A DNA stretch of 64,000 nucleotides from Allolobophora icterica (Eukaryota > Annelida > Clitellata > Crassiclitellata > Lumbricidae), in contig OY744606.1 in the NCBI GenBank assembly GCA_963556255.1, positions 68,182,125 through 68,246,124 of the forward strand, given 5' to 3'. Position 1 is the stretch's first letter. Every line of letters starts with the position of its first letter. This document shows positions 23,842 to 34,406 of the stretch, piece by piece. The position numbers were made by a program, and so were the translations under genes. The notes under the pieces are model-generated. The model was not told the DNA's origin, made no database searches, and worked only from the letters and a program-made list of their open reading frames with translations.

Positions 23842-24762
23842 TTATGGTTGCAACTCAAGCGGAACATTGAAATCCAAACTAGAGATATACAGTTGAACAG
23901 AATAACGTTTGTTAGGGCCAATAATAGTGTCCAGTTTTCGAGCCAAACAGTAAGAAATAGATAAGGACTGTGGCAACAACACTCGAATCTGAGAAGGTTT
24001 ATGTAAAGCTGTAATATTCCACTGGAAACGTAACTGACGACCAGAACAATGACGAGAAAGACTAATGTTAGAAATAGCATTCAAAGCGACAACATCATAA
24101 TCTCCTAATGCATAACGCAACTTATACCAAGGAATAACAACTTTAGCTTCTGTGTTAAAAATATGCATGGTTAAACACACAGGCTGAACAACCGACGACT
24201 TGCAACAACGGCGATAAACCCTCCGAAAAATCAGAACCAAAACCATAACCACAAGGAACGTGATAACAGTAATCTGAAACCATGGAAATTCCGCATATTC
24301 AAATAAAATCATTGGCCGGGATGTCGGAATCCCAGTTGACTGCGAAAAAATCCAAACTGGTGGAACTGAATTAGTTTGAACAGGGCGGGACAAAGTCAAC
24401 ACAATAATAGACAATTGATGCACACGAACCACCAAATAAATCGTTACTACAGCAAGGAGAACAATTATAAATGAACCCACAGGCACAAGAAAAGATATGG
24501 ATGCAGAGTAAAAGGACGAATCCAAATTAGTCAAATGTCCCAACTGTTCTCGAAAAATATCATCCTTGGACTTGAATATCGCCTGACCTTCCTTAACAGA
24601 ATTCATTGCAGTGGCAAAATCCTCAGCTAACTGTTCCTCAGCTACCAGAGAAGCATTTGAATGAGTAATGAAAACAGGCAACTGCAGCGTAATCTGTTCA
24701 GCAACAGTAGTGTCCGCCTTAAGCAGAGCCCAATCCTCCTGAACAAAAACAACGCAGAGCAC
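23842..24762 (-). CDS. Env-position membrane protein of gypsy element
   Basis: A 306-residue frame between integrase and the 3' LTR, where env lies in errantivirus-like elements. It has a helical N-terminal part (to about residue 80), a hydrophobic segment near 85-112 (around FLVPVGSFIIVLLAVVTIYL), a second near 164-185 (around VITFLVVMVLVLIF followed by RRVYRRCC), and a C-terminal domain of about 120 residues with no recognised fold. The stretch TTTTTGTTCAG just after the apparent start resembles a splice acceptor, so the mature product may come from a spliced RNA. No fusion peptide, furin site or known env family was recognised, so it is not called env. Confidence 0.65.
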   Translation of the reverse strand: MLCVVFVQEDWALLKADTTVAEQITLQLPVFITHSNASLVAEEQLAEDFATAMNSVKEGQAIFKSKDDIFREQLGHLTNLDSSFYSASISFLVPVGSFIIVLLAVVTIYLVVRVHQLSIIVLTLSRPVQTNSVPPVWIFSQSTGIPTSRPMILFEYAEFPWFQITVITFLVVMVLVLIFRRVYRRCCKSSVVQPVCLTMHIFNTEAKVVIPWYKLRYALGDYDVVALNAISNISLSRHCSGRQLRFQWNITALHKPSQIRVLLPQSLSISYCLARKLDTIIGPNKRYSVQLYISSLDFNVPLELQP

Positions 24763-24886
24763 GGCTTATCACAGCACACAGCGATAACAATATCAGCGCG
24801 CAGCTATACGGCATGGTTTTCCCCATTCACCTGCACAACCACTGGCCGTACAACGACACACCCCAGCATAACCACAGCATACACCC

Positions 24887-25183
24887 TCACATAACCACGT
24901 AATATGAGATGAACCCCAGGCCTATGCCAATTACGACAACTCCGCAAAAACCCATTATATCCCATGCATGAAGCGTAGGCCTGTACGTACGTAAAACAGC
25001 ATCTGTAACAACGGTGCATAAAACAACTACTATAGTAGGACAAAAAAATAATATATATACAAGAATAATATCAACCAAGAAATCAAATCTCCACGGAAAT
25101 AACCTCAAAGCAGTCCAACTCGTCAGTAACTCTGTCAAACAAAAAGCTGTCTGGATGGTGAATAAAGTGTCATTTCTCGACAT
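24887..25183 (-). CDS. Small hydrophobic frame of gypsy element
   Basis: 98 residues with two or three likely membrane segments (around DIILVYILFFCPTIVVVLC and FCGVVVIGIGLGFISYYVV). It lies between pol and the env-position frame. A GTGAGG stretch at its end could be a splice donor, but no in-phase join to the next frame was established. It may be a separate protein or the first exon of a longer membrane protein. Confidence 0.45.
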   Translation of the reverse strand: MSRNDTLFTIQTAFCLTELLTSWTALRLFPWRFDFLVDIILVYILFFCPTIVVVLCTVVTDAVLRTYRPTLHAWDIMGFCGVVVIGIGLGFISYYVVM

Positions 25184-25510
25184 TATTCCACGACTTTAAA
25201 TGTCGATTTTAGCGCTGAATGTATCAGTGTAATACATATGTAAATAATTGTTGGCCAACAAGAAATCCCAAGATGAATATATACTAAGCGCTGTATAGTA
25301 GTTGCTCTAGTGACTCACAGCATACTCACTGACATCAGTGTACAGCGGCTTTAACATAAGCACAAGAGGCAACTATCTCCTTTAAAACATATAAAATGCA
25401 ACATTTCTCAGGAGCCAATAGTAATCAATCACGACAAGTGACTCTGTGACATTAGGCTTCAGGGTCAACATAACCTGTAATAATAAAAAAACTACCATTC
25501 AGCAACTCGT

Positions 25511-28500
25511 CTAATCACCTAGTGGACCATTGGTAAACCGCTGAGGAGTAGGCCTTTTCCTAACTTTCCCCGTCATGGTTCGTTTAATGTGATATTCTCT
25601 CTTCAAGCAATCACTGACATCCTCTTCAGCTGTCCATTCAGGCTTGAGAGACCTATTCTTAAAAATCACTCTATAGAATCTCTTTTTATTAATGAATTTC
25701 ATTCCACTAATTTGCTCCGCTTCAATCCATGGAGAATGCTCAGTCACAACATCAGATACTGTTGCTGGGTCGACAACTGCGTCAGTACCCTGTGAAGGTT
25801 GGACCTGTGAAGTAGGCGTAACCTGTAAATCTTGTTCATAATCCCTTCTATCAACATAACGCCTCAATCTATCAACATTGACTGGGTGACGTAACAGTTT
25901 GTTAGTCAAGGCGTGCCGTAGTAAGTAAGTAAATGGAGCAACCTGAGATGTAATGTAATAAGGTCCAACGAATTTCTTATACATCTTTGGCTTCTTGCCA
26001 ACTGGCGTAACAGGATTAAAAACCCAAACTTGATCCCCAACTGCGTAATCTGAAGAACTGGTCCTAAGATCATAATTCTTCTTATTGCGAGCTTGCAAAA
26101 CTACAGTCTCATCCACAGCTTGCTGTCTAGCCATTTCCAGCGCATTAGCAATTCTCCTGACATACTCATGAGTAGTCTCTGGTTGATCAGACAAACCCAT
26201 CTGTTGATCCACTGGGAATTTGAAATCTCTGCCAAATAACAAGAACGCAGGACTGTGTCCTAAATTTGCACTCGTTGTTGCGCGAATAGAATACAGAATG
26301 GCAGGAATAAAAATAGGCCAGTCAGTCTCATCTTTACAGTGGAGTCTCAACATTTTCCAAATAGATCGATTCACAACTTCGCAAGCGCCATTACATCTAG
26401 GATTATAAGAAGCTGTGTGAATCCTTTTAACACCAAATAATGATGATAATTCGGTCACAATTTTACTCAAAAAATTAGCTCCTCGGTCAGACAACAAGGT
26501 TTCAGGTGGACCATATCTAGTAAAGATTTCTCTATACAGGGCCTCAGCAATAGTCTGAGCCGTCTGATCTTTCAGCATAACCATCTCCGGGAATCTTGTA
26601 AGAGATTCGACACAAAGAAGAAGGTAACGGTAACCTTCCTTACTCCTAGGCAGCTGAAGTATATCCATATGCCATCTACCAAAAATTTGTTTAATTGGCA
26701 ATGACGTCATCGGTGGTTTGTTCAACGGGAGAGGATATTTACACTGTTGGCACAAACTACACGACATGATATGATTCTGCAGATCCTTGTGCATGCCTTT
26801 CCAAAAATAACGACGTCGAACTGACAAATAACATCGGTGGAACCCTGGATGACTGCACTCTTCGTGATAACCATTTAAAATACCTTGTCTCATACTCAAT
26901 GGTACAACAAGCTGATTTATATAGCTCCGTTGAGGACCCCGAGAACGAGGCTGATAGTAATGCCAAAGAACTCCCTCGTTTACAGCATATTCTGAACTCT
27001 CAATAACCAACTTCCTCGCCTCCCTATCATCCAGAGGTAATTCACCTAATTCCAAATAACGAATGATAGGAAGACACTCTAAACATCTATTTTGTTGCTT
27101 CGCAATCTCTTGGAGAAATGCCTCGCCTTGAGGTTCCTCCGGTGCACCTAAATCACTGTCTGTGATTAAATTCAAATCCATCTGAATAATGTCAGTGTCA
27201 ATAGGAGCCAATAAACTTTCAAGTTCCTCATCAGCATCCACGTGCATGGGATAAGATATGCGACTAAGTGCATCCGCATTCAGATTACATTTACCCTTCT
27301 TGTACTTAACCTCAAAATTGTACTGCTGTAACTGTAACGCCCACCGAAGTAAACGACCAGTTTGACTCGCTTTCAAGGACTGTAAATACTTCAAACTGAT
27401 ATGATCAGTATAAACGGTAAATGTAGCATTGGCAAGATAACAGTGAAATTGCTTGATAGCACAAATCACAGCTAACATTTCCAGTTCAGTGACAGTATAG
27501 TTTCTCTCACAAGTAGTCAAAGATCGGCCCCCAAAGGCAATTGGGTGCTCCCTACCTGTAACATCCTCCTGAGCTAACACAAAACCCACAGCTTGAGAAC
27601 TTGAATCACAATTAATGATAAAAGGCCTAGACATGTCAGGATAAATTAAAACCGGAGCAGTCGACAAAGCCTGCTTCAATTTAATAAAAGCTTCCTCACA
27701 GGTCTCATCCCATTCAAACTTCATGTCTTTACGAAGCAATCGATTTAATGGACTTGCAATGATAGAGAATCGAGTTATAAATTTGCGATAGTAAGATGCA
27801 AGACCTAGGAATGACCGGACCTCTTTAGGAGACGTCGGCCTTGGATAATCACGAATGACCTTGGTTTTCGATTCATCAACGGCTACCCCATCCGCTGAGA
27901 GCACATGCCCGAGATACAAGATTTTATCCAGACCAAAGGAACATTTTTCCGGATTAAGTTTCAAGTTAGCTTCATTTAGGCGATCAAAAACCTCCTTTAA
28001 ATACTCCAGATGTTGATCAAAGGTAGAACTATAGACTAATATATCATCCATGTAAACAATTAATGATTTAAAATGCAAATTCTGGAAAACTCTGGACATG
28101 AGCAGCTGAAAGAAACTCGGCAAATTTTTCAATCCAAATGGAGCAGTGGTCCATTGAAACTGACCTTGATGTGTCACAAAACTAGATTTTTCCCTAGTGT
28201 CCGGATGTAATGGAATTTGATGGAAACCACTCCTTAAATCAAGTAAACTGAAATACCTAGGCTTGACCTCTCCCATGGCATCAAAGACATCTGTCAATTG
28301 TGGCAGAGGATAACTGATGGATTCAGTTACAGAATTGAGCTTTCGGTAATCAACACAAAATCTAAATTGACCCGATCGTTTCTTCACTAACACAACGGGA
28401 GAACACCAGACACTTGTACTCGGCTCAATGAGACCAGCCGATAACATTTCCTCTGTTTGCCTAGCAATTTCCGCCTTAGCAGAAACAGAATGACGGTAAG

Positions 28501-29707
28501 CTTTCTGGTGAATGGGTGGAGCAGACCCAGTGTGAATAGAATGCTGTGTCAAATGAGTCCTGCCCAGATCATCCAATGATGATGAAAACGTACCTAAATT
28601 GACTTGTAAGAACTCTTTCAACCTAACATTCTCATCTGCTGACAAATTATCAGAGTAAAAATTGACTTTAAGGTCGTCCAAAGACCTGGATCGCAAATCT
28701 CTAGTGCCATGTAATCTATTCAGCGGATCAGCAATCGGCTTATCTGATGCGGTTCCAGTGCTGCCAGAAACCTTATCCGTACGGACTAAGAAATCATCAG
28801 TATCGTAATTACTTTCCGATGGTCTGCCAGACAAACCATCCGCATAATGACTTTTACGAGCAGACAGATTATCCAAGGAAACGTAATCATGCGTGGAGGA
28901 TGATTTGAGGACTCCAAGTGCAGAGGATGGTGTATGATTGCAATGTGTGGGTGGTGGTGGTGATGCCGATGGTGGTGGTTTATCATCAGCAAACATTGCT
29001 AATATCTCTGGAAAAATAGGCTCAACACATGCCAATGGTTTATGTCTGGCCAACCAAATGACTTGATTGGTAGGGTTCAAAACCTTGCAAACAGCTGTTT
29101 TCTTAGAAGAATCAATGGCACTTCGTGCACAAATAAATTTACATTTCGCCTCCCGTGCAAATGGTTCAATAATGGACATATCAGCTGAATACTTTGAAGG
29201 CAATAAAACTGGGACCAATGTCTCAGACATTGGCTTCAAGACAGTTGCATGCAGAGTACACACAGAGAAAGAATGCACAGTAGCAGTTGACAACCGAGTA
29301 GCAGCCAAATCATCAAAAAAAGTGACAACCTTTGCATCAAAATCAATTCTTGCCTTACTGTCAGTCAAGAAGTCTAACCCAAGAATCAGACTATATCCCA
29401 TCTGTGGCAAAATCAAGAATTCATAAGGAATACTCAAACCGGAAAGTTTAACAGTAATGTCTGCACGACCTTGTACTCGAACAGGATGACCATCAGCCAA
29501 AAATACATTTTTGGTGTCATCATCTCTCAATGGTTGAACAGGAAGTTTCAATTTATGCAAAAATTCAGCACTGATGCACGAGACACTGGCGCCTGAGTCA
29601 AGCAAACATTGAGCAGTGCGGTTCCTAACTTGTACAGTAATTGTGTTTCTATACAACGCAATTTTGTCAGTCTGTGCATAAATTCTGTTCTTAGCCCCAA
29701 CCGTCAT
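25511..29707 (-). CDS. pol: Gypsy pol polyprotein (1398 aa): PR-RT-RH-IN-chromodomain-like
   Basis: Aspartic protease DSGAS near residue 37; reverse transcriptase with YMDD near 551; RNase H (start around INCDSSSQAVGFVLAQ near 690); integrase zinc-binding HHCC near 945-985; catalytic D, D, E near 1015, 1074 and 1108 (HMDILQ, LSDRGANF, NGACEVVNRS); GPY/F module near 1250 (FVGPYYI). The last 60 residues resemble a chromodomain (YRVIFKNRS, EWTAEEDVSDCL), which in chromoviruses directs integration; here it is an inference. The frame is the same as gag and is separated from it by a single TAG plus eight codons, so expression may need readthrough, or the ATG at 29707 starts it. All catalytic residues checked are intact. 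Confidence 0.95.
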   Translation of the reverse strand: MTVGAKNRIYAQTDKIALYRNTITVQVRNRTAQCLLDSGASVSCISAEFLHKLKLPVQPLRDDDTKNVFLADGHPVRVQGRADITVKLSGLSIPYEFLILPQMGYSLILGLDFLTDSKARIDFDAKVVTFFDDLAATRLSTATVHSFSVCTLHATVLKPMSETLVPVLLPSKYSADMSIIEPFAREAKCKFICARSAIDSSKKTAVCKVLNPTNQVIWLARHKPLACVEPIFPEILAMFADDKPPPSASPPPPTHCNHTPSSALGVLKSSSTHDYVSLDNLSARKSHYADGLSGRPSESNYDTDDFLVRTDKVSGSTGTASDKPIADPLNRLHGTRDLRSRSLDDLKVNFYSDNLSADENVRLKEFLQVNLGTFSSSLDDLGRTHLTQHSIHTGSAPPIHQKAYRHSVSAKAEIARQTEEMLSAGLIEPSTSVWCSPVVLVKKRSGQFRFCVDYRKLNSVTESISYPLPQLTDVFDAMGEVKPRYFSLLDLRSGFHQIPLHPDTREKSSFVTHQGQFQWTTAPFGLKNLPSFFQLLMSRVFQNLHFKSLIVYMDDILVYSSTFDQHLEYLKEVFDRLNEANLKLNPEKCSFGLDKILYLGHVLSADGVAVDESKTKVIRDYPRPTSPKEVRSFLGLASYYRKFITRFSIIASPLNRLLRKDMKFEWDETCEEAFIKLKQALSTAPVLIYPDMSRPFIINCDSSSQAVGFVLAQEDVTGREHPIAFGGRSLTTCERNYTVTELEMLAVICAIKQFHCYLANATFTVYTDHISLKYLQSLKASQTGRLLRWALQLQQYNFEVKYKKGKCNLNADALSRISYPMHVDADEELESLLAPIDTDIIQMDLNLITDSDLGAPEEPQGEAFLQEIAKQQNRCLECLPIIRYLELGELPLDDREARKLVIESSEYAVNEGVLWHYYQPRSRGPQRSYINQLVVPLSMRQGILNGYHEECSHPGFHRCYLSVRRRYFWKGMHKDLQNHIMSCSLCQQCKYPLPLNKPPMTSLPIKQIFGRWHMDILQLPRSKEGYRYLLLCVESLTRFPEMVMLKDQTAQTIAEALYREIFTRYGPPETLLSDRGANFLSKIVTELSSLFGVKRIHTASYNPRCNGACEVVNRSIWKMLRLHCKDETDWPIFIPAILYSIRATTSANLGHSPAFLLFGRDFKFPVDQQMGLSDQPETTHEYVRRIANALEMARQQAVDETVVLQARNKKNYDLRTSSSDYAVGDQVWVFNPVTPVGKKPKMYKKFVGPYYITSQVAPFTYLLRHALTNKLLRHPVNVDRLRRYVDRRDYEQDLQVTPTSQVQPSQGTDAVVDPATVSDVVTEHSPWIEAEQISGMKFINKKRFYRVIFKNRSLKPEWTAEEDVSDCLKREYHIKRTMTGKVRKRPTPQRFTNGPLGD

Positions 29708-29731
29708 TTGTGGACGGCGGGAAGCGAATTC

Positions 29732-31078
29732 CTATGTTTGGCTAAAGCGACCAGAGGGTGCTCTGGTTGACCTGCAAACAGACTGTAAGTGATCCCTTTT
29801 CCCGCATCTGAAACAAGTGACACCCTTGGCGCGACAGAAGTTATTAGGAGCATGATTACCTCCGCAATTACTGCAAGATGACTTGGAAGCTGAACGCCAG
29901 GAGGTCTGTCGGTAAGGAGGTTGAGAGCAATTCCACGATCGACCTTGCGAGTACCTCGGAGTGTTCCCAAGATACCTCGGCGAATCAGACTGTTGTGGCG
30001 GTTGATAGTTACCAGGGCGTGGGTGACAGTCTCTTGCCGATGTCGTGTAGGCTTCCAGACGTGTCGTCTCCAACGATGGATCAGGTAGCAAATCAAAGGT
30101 GACATGACGCGGCGAAGGTGACAATGTTCTGTGGCCAGTAGAACTTACCGCAGCGACATTGGTCAGATGAAGCTGTTTCAATTCCTCACGGATAGCAGCT
30201 AGTTCAGAGACCGTTTGACGAATGTGTTGACCCGCATCAGAATGATCGTCCAGGGACAACTCCGTCAATCGACCCCATTTCTGCAGATCCTCTATGGTGG
30301 TTATATCATGGTGAATGACATGTTGTCGAATGTTAGAGCGTAGGCCATTCAACGCCACGAGAAATGTTTGGTCAGCTCCAACTCCAAGTTTTTGGGCAGC
30401 CTTTTGGACAACAGTTAAAAAGTCATCGACAGTCTGGTGTGGCAATTGTCGAATCTGCCACAGGTCCGCAGATCGTTTCCAGGCATCCGAAGGATGTGGA
30501 CCGTATCGCAGAACCAAGGCATCACGCAATGCAGTGAAACTGTCCCGAGTGTCCTGTGATTGAGTGTTGAACCACAGCGCTGCACCATCCTTAAGGAGGA
30601 GAGGTAAAGCGGCCAATTTCTGACCTCCGGACATAGCTCTAAAGGTAGCCCAAAGGTCATAGTTATTCAGGAACTCGAGAACGTCTTCCTGCGGTTTGCC
30701 CGTGAATGGTGCAGGAACCAAGGTATTGCCAGCCATTTCAGAATCAGATGAATCAGCGTCAGAGGAATGAGAGGAATCAGCGTCAGAATCGTCAAGGACA
30801 GCGTAGACTGGCTGACTAACAGCGTTTGCTGGTTGTCCAAAATGAAACGAGAAAAAATTGTCTGCCGGTGGTGTCAAAATTGTTGGCGATGGAGGCGTAG
30901 AGGTTAGAACGTCAGCAGCTGGAGCCAAGTAAGTAGATGAAGAATCAGTTGAAATGTTCGAAGACTGCGGCAGCAAGGATATGTGTGACTCCGGAGGAGA
31001 GAAGTCCAACGACGATGGTAATAGCTTACCCGATCGAAGATTGTATCTGCCAGATGTTGGATTGATGGGTACACTCAT
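29732..31078 (-). CDS. gag: Gypsy gag (448 aa) with zinc knuckles
   Basis: Serine/proline-rich N-terminus, then a capsid-like region (around FLNNYDLWATFRAMSGGQKL, about 135-270), and near the C-terminus two cysteine clusters: CSNCGGNHAPNNFC (C-x2-C-x3-H-x5-C, off the canonical spacing) and CFRCGKRDHLQSVC (canonical C-x2-C-x4-H-x4-C). These bind nucleic acid in retroelement nucleocapsids. The frame ends with TAG at 29734-29732 and stays open in the same frame into pol. Confidence 0.93.
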   Translation of the reverse strand: MSVPINPTSGRYNLRSGKLLPSSLDFSPPESHISLLPQSSNISTDSSSTYLAPAADVLTSTPPSPTILTPPADNFFSFHFGQPANAVSQPVYAVLDDSDADSSHSSDADSSDSEMAGNTLVPAPFTGKPQEDVLEFLNNYDLWATFRAMSGGQKLAALPLLLKDGAALWFNTQSQDTRDSFTALRDALVLRYGPHPSDAWKRSADLWQIRQLPHQTVDDFLTVVQKAAQKLGVGADQTFLVALNGLRSNIRQHVIHHDITTIEDLQKWGRLTELSLDDHSDAGQHIRQTVSELAAIREELKQLHLTNVAAVSSTGHRTLSPSPRHVTFDLLPDPSLETTRLEAYTTSARDCHPRPGNYQPPQQSDSPRYLGNTPRYSQGRSWNCSQPPYRQTSWRSASKSSCSNCGGNHAPNNFCRAKGVTCFRCGKRDHLQSVCRSTRAPSGRFSQT

Positions 31079-31159
31079 CGATATACCAGCGCTGAGCGGT
31101 CACAGCACTGCTGAAACGGAACTGCTCGATCGGATGTAGACGAGAGGTCGGATCGTTCT

Positions 31160-31178
31160 GAAGCGGTTCTCCACCACC
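31160..31178 (-). other. Candidate primer-binding site next to 5' LTR
   Basis: Directly inside the 5' LTR the minus strand reads GGTGGTGGAGAACCG. It contains the expected TGG start one or a few bases from the LTR end, but the tRNA cannot be assigned by eye. Confidence 0.3.
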
Positions 31179-31545
31179 TGAAGCGGCCGTTGTTGGCTAC
31201 TTCGTTGATAGATAACACTCATTGATTTAATATTACTTTATTCTTAACTTGCAATTAACTACGTTGACTACAATAATTAATATTCGATTCACCTACACGC
31301 ACTCTCAATTCACTCACTACACACTGTTGTTGTTCCTACCACCGTCGTTCGTTACTCGTTCTTTCCTTCTCTCTCCTCGTTCTTCCCTTCTCTCTCCCCT
31401 CGTTTCCCAAAACATGCCTCTTAATACATAAGTGACTTGTGCTGATGATGATGATAGCTGAGCCTTCCTACCTACAGCTCGCATGCAACAGACACATTAT
31501 GTGCACGACCGAATGAATGAATGACTGTATGTATGACCACTATAT
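31179..31545 (-). repeat. 5' LTR of gypsy element
   Basis: Near-identical partner of 23037-23403. On the minus strand it ends in CCGCTTCA. Confidence 0.95.
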
Positions 31546-31770
31546 ATGTATGCATGTATGTATCTATGTAAGTACGTAAATATATGTATGTATGTACATA
31601 TTATGTCTGTATGTATGTATGCACGTATACATGGATGTATGTGTGTATGTATGTATATTTGCATGTCTGTATGTATGTATTCATATATGTATGTATGTTT
31701 GCATGTATGTTACGTAGGCCTATATAGATATGTATGCATTCATGTACGTATTTCTGCATGTATGTATGCA
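31546..31770. repeat. (TATG)n microsatellite, right of gypsy insertion
   Basis: Long imperfect GTATGTATG tract continuing the tract left of the element. Confidence 0.95.
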
Positions 31771-32289
31771 TATAACCATAACCATTCATCTATTGTTCTC
31801 ACAACAAACAGTAGATGACAACCAATGCAATAAACAGTAATGTTGGGATACAACACAAGGGGTCAAGGTCCCGCTTATTAGGGTCGCCCATGTAGGCCTA
31901 CCTTACAAAAATGCAGAATGACAAATGATTCTCCTGTATTAGTCCTCAACTGGACAACGAAATATAAACACAGGCAAACAGAACAATAATGTAAAAGAAA
32001 GGCAAAAACCTTAACTAGTAAAGCAGAATATCATACACAAGCATATACTCTAAAAAATGTGAATTTTCCAATATGGTCGATGGCGGCCATATTGGATTTG
32101 GCCATAGCGTTATTCGTGGCAACGTGGCCGACAAGCAACTCGGGTACTTTTCCTGTCCAGAGACCCACTGACTAAGTGGAAGAGAGATATTCCCCCAACA
32201 CCATTGTGCAAACGGATCCAAGTACAGGATTAAAGAGTAAATTAGTTTTATTGATATTTCTTAGGAAACATCCAATCTGCCATTTTCAT

Positions 32290-32400
32290 TTATTCATTAA
32301 TTTGGAAATTTATATAGCGCCTCATCAGGAGGGCTACTCAGAAGTGCTCCCGACTCCAGCACGACTAAACAGTACAGTTTCTAATCTAGCATAAAAGGTA
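32290..32400 (+). repeat. Interspersed repeat tail (TATATAGCGCC family)
   Basis: ATTTATATAGCGCCTCATCA followed by CTACTCAGAAGTGCTCCCGAC, related to 13030-13135 (opposite strand) and 47210-47290. The 31771-32290 and 32400-32783 flanks showed nothing else. Confidence 0.55.
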
Positions 32401-32791
32401 TCAGATAGGGTCCTAGGAAGCAAACGAATGTCCAATGGCAACCCGTTGCAGACCGCAGGGTGGACCACCGCAAAGGGTGGAAGATTTTGAAATCCATTGT
32501 TTGAGGTGTTCCCATGGTCCGATTTTATCGGATTTTGGATATGCTATTTAGCAATGGTTCCTAGGTAGGAAAGTGTTTAGAAAGCTTCTGAAGCAATTTT
32601 CCTAGGTCTAATTGCAAATTGCTTGAATAAATAAATGGCCATCAGGATCAAAGTCTTTATTATTATGTCGGCTGTCGGGTTCGTCCGAAGATAGATCAAA
32701 TCTCAAACCATTCCCACAAGTATAATTTGCAATCGTGTTAACGCACCTGACTGAATGTACTTGAATGGAAACGTAACGATAATACAGCGTG

Positions 32792-33343
32792 CAGTGATGG
32801 GCAATAGTTAACTAAAAAGTTGCTAACTTTTAGTTTAACTAAAAAATTTTAGTTAAGGAAGAAGTTTAACTAAAAAAAATAGTTTAGTTAAAACCATAGT
32901 TTAACTAAAAAATTTTAGTTGCTAACTAAAAAGTTTAACTAAAAAAATCAGCAATATGCAACTATTTTTCCACAGTGAACATTGAACACTGTCACCAAAA
33001 AAACATTTTAACACTGCATGGTTTTAGCATTAACAGCCTATGTTTTCAAATTCATACACTACTTACAGTACATATGTAACTGTATGCCACAAAAGCACAC
33101 ATTGCATAGTTTGAAGGTGAAATTGTCAATGACGCTTTGCATTATTACAGTTCACTTAACGTCTTTTATTGTGAAAATGTTTGTCGTATATAGTTGGAAA
33201 ATAGTTGGAAAAAGTTAAACTACTTTTTTTAGTTTAGTTAACTAATTTCCAAAATCAGTTGCCAACTTTAGTTTAACTACTTTTTTTTAGTTGGAAAATA
33301 GTTTTAGTTTAACTAAAAAAAAATAGTTTAGTGCCCATCACTG
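32792..33343. mobile_element. hAT-type MITE, 552 bp, TSD ACAGCGTG
   Basis: It begins CAGTGATGGGC and ends GCCCATCACTG, flanked by perfect 8-bp direct repeats ACAGCGTG (32784-32791, 33344-33351). Both ends are filled with imperfect TTTAGTTTAACTAAAA repeats, giving subterminal inverted repeats over more than 100 bp. The interior has no transposase. Confidence 0.93.
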
Positions 33344-34406
33344 ACAGCGTGTACAATACCCAGTGTCATCAAGAGGTGCCCACAAAGACCCAAGCAGACA
33401 GCATTTCTGATGACACTGATACAAGTTCATACATAAAGCACAAATTATCGAAAATTGCAGATCATTTATATAGCGCGAAAACAGAGAACAATTAGCTAAT
33501 AATAACCATGACAAACAGTGGACGAAATTTAACGCCACAAAGGCATAATGAAAATATAATCGTTTTCTCCATTAACATGGACCTGGTACGTGCATAGATG
33601 CGAGTAATCTCGCAAGTAAAATCTTATAAATTTCTTGATTTTTATGTTGAGGACCACCTGCCTTGGAAAGAGCACATCAAAAACATATCTACCAAAAATG
33701 CTAAAATATATGAATATTAACTCGCATTTCTTATTCTTCTTAGTCAGGTGTTGGTTTATGTAGGACATGGCTGAATCAGATGTTGAAGCAGATGCGTGCA
33801 AAATATCTTCTAACCACAAGAATCCAATGACACCATAAGGCGAGATGTAAACCAGACAATGGTACTTATTTTTTCCCACGTAGAATTCGGTGCGCGATTA
33901 AGATATCAGAATCATCAAACCTCCAGGCACAGGCGATCGTTGCAGATATTGAGAACACTTTGAACTGTGTGACTCCTAATTTGACCGTATGGATGAATGT
34001 TGATAAGCGGATGAGCCCAGTTGAGGTTTCAGCACATGAAGACTCCGGGAAACCATGGATGATGAGATTATCCATCCTGGAATAGTTATCCATTTCATCA
34101 ACGCGAAGTTTGAGAGCAGTGTATTCTTCCTCAAATGCTATAATCTTCTCATTTAGAGAGTCAAATGAGCAAGAGAGGCTATTTTACATTCGAGGGTTAA
34201 TACAAAGTTTTCCGCGAGTTTGTTGCACAAGTTTTCAAACAGAAGGGATAGGCCGGTTGACAAGCGGGACACTAACACACTAATTAGCGGGCATCCTGAG
34301 CCAAATCCAGAAGCTCGTCCGCTATCGTCGATTTATCTTAAACTCTTAGGTCAAAGAGTCAGAGATATTAGGTTTCAAACATTATCGAAGATGTAAACGT
34401 TGAGAA

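Larger units (their letters stand above)
23037..31545 (-). mobile_element. Complete Ty3/gypsy LTR retrotransposon, 8.5 kb
   Basis: Two LTRs of about 367 bp (23037-23403 and 31179-31545) that differ, by eye, at a single base enclose gag, pol and two hydrophobic frames, all on the minus strand. The domain order protease-RT-RNase H-integrase identifies Ty3/gypsy. Insertion is into a TATG microsatellite, so the target duplication (perhaps TATG) cannot be told from the repeat. It lies in intron 2 of gene A in the same orientation as the gene, so its polyadenylation signals could affect gene transcripts. It looks young and potentially active. Confidence 0.95.

Noticed and set aside
30415..30660. 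Additional frames inside gag and pol on both strands
   Set aside because: Shadows of the gypsy coding regions.
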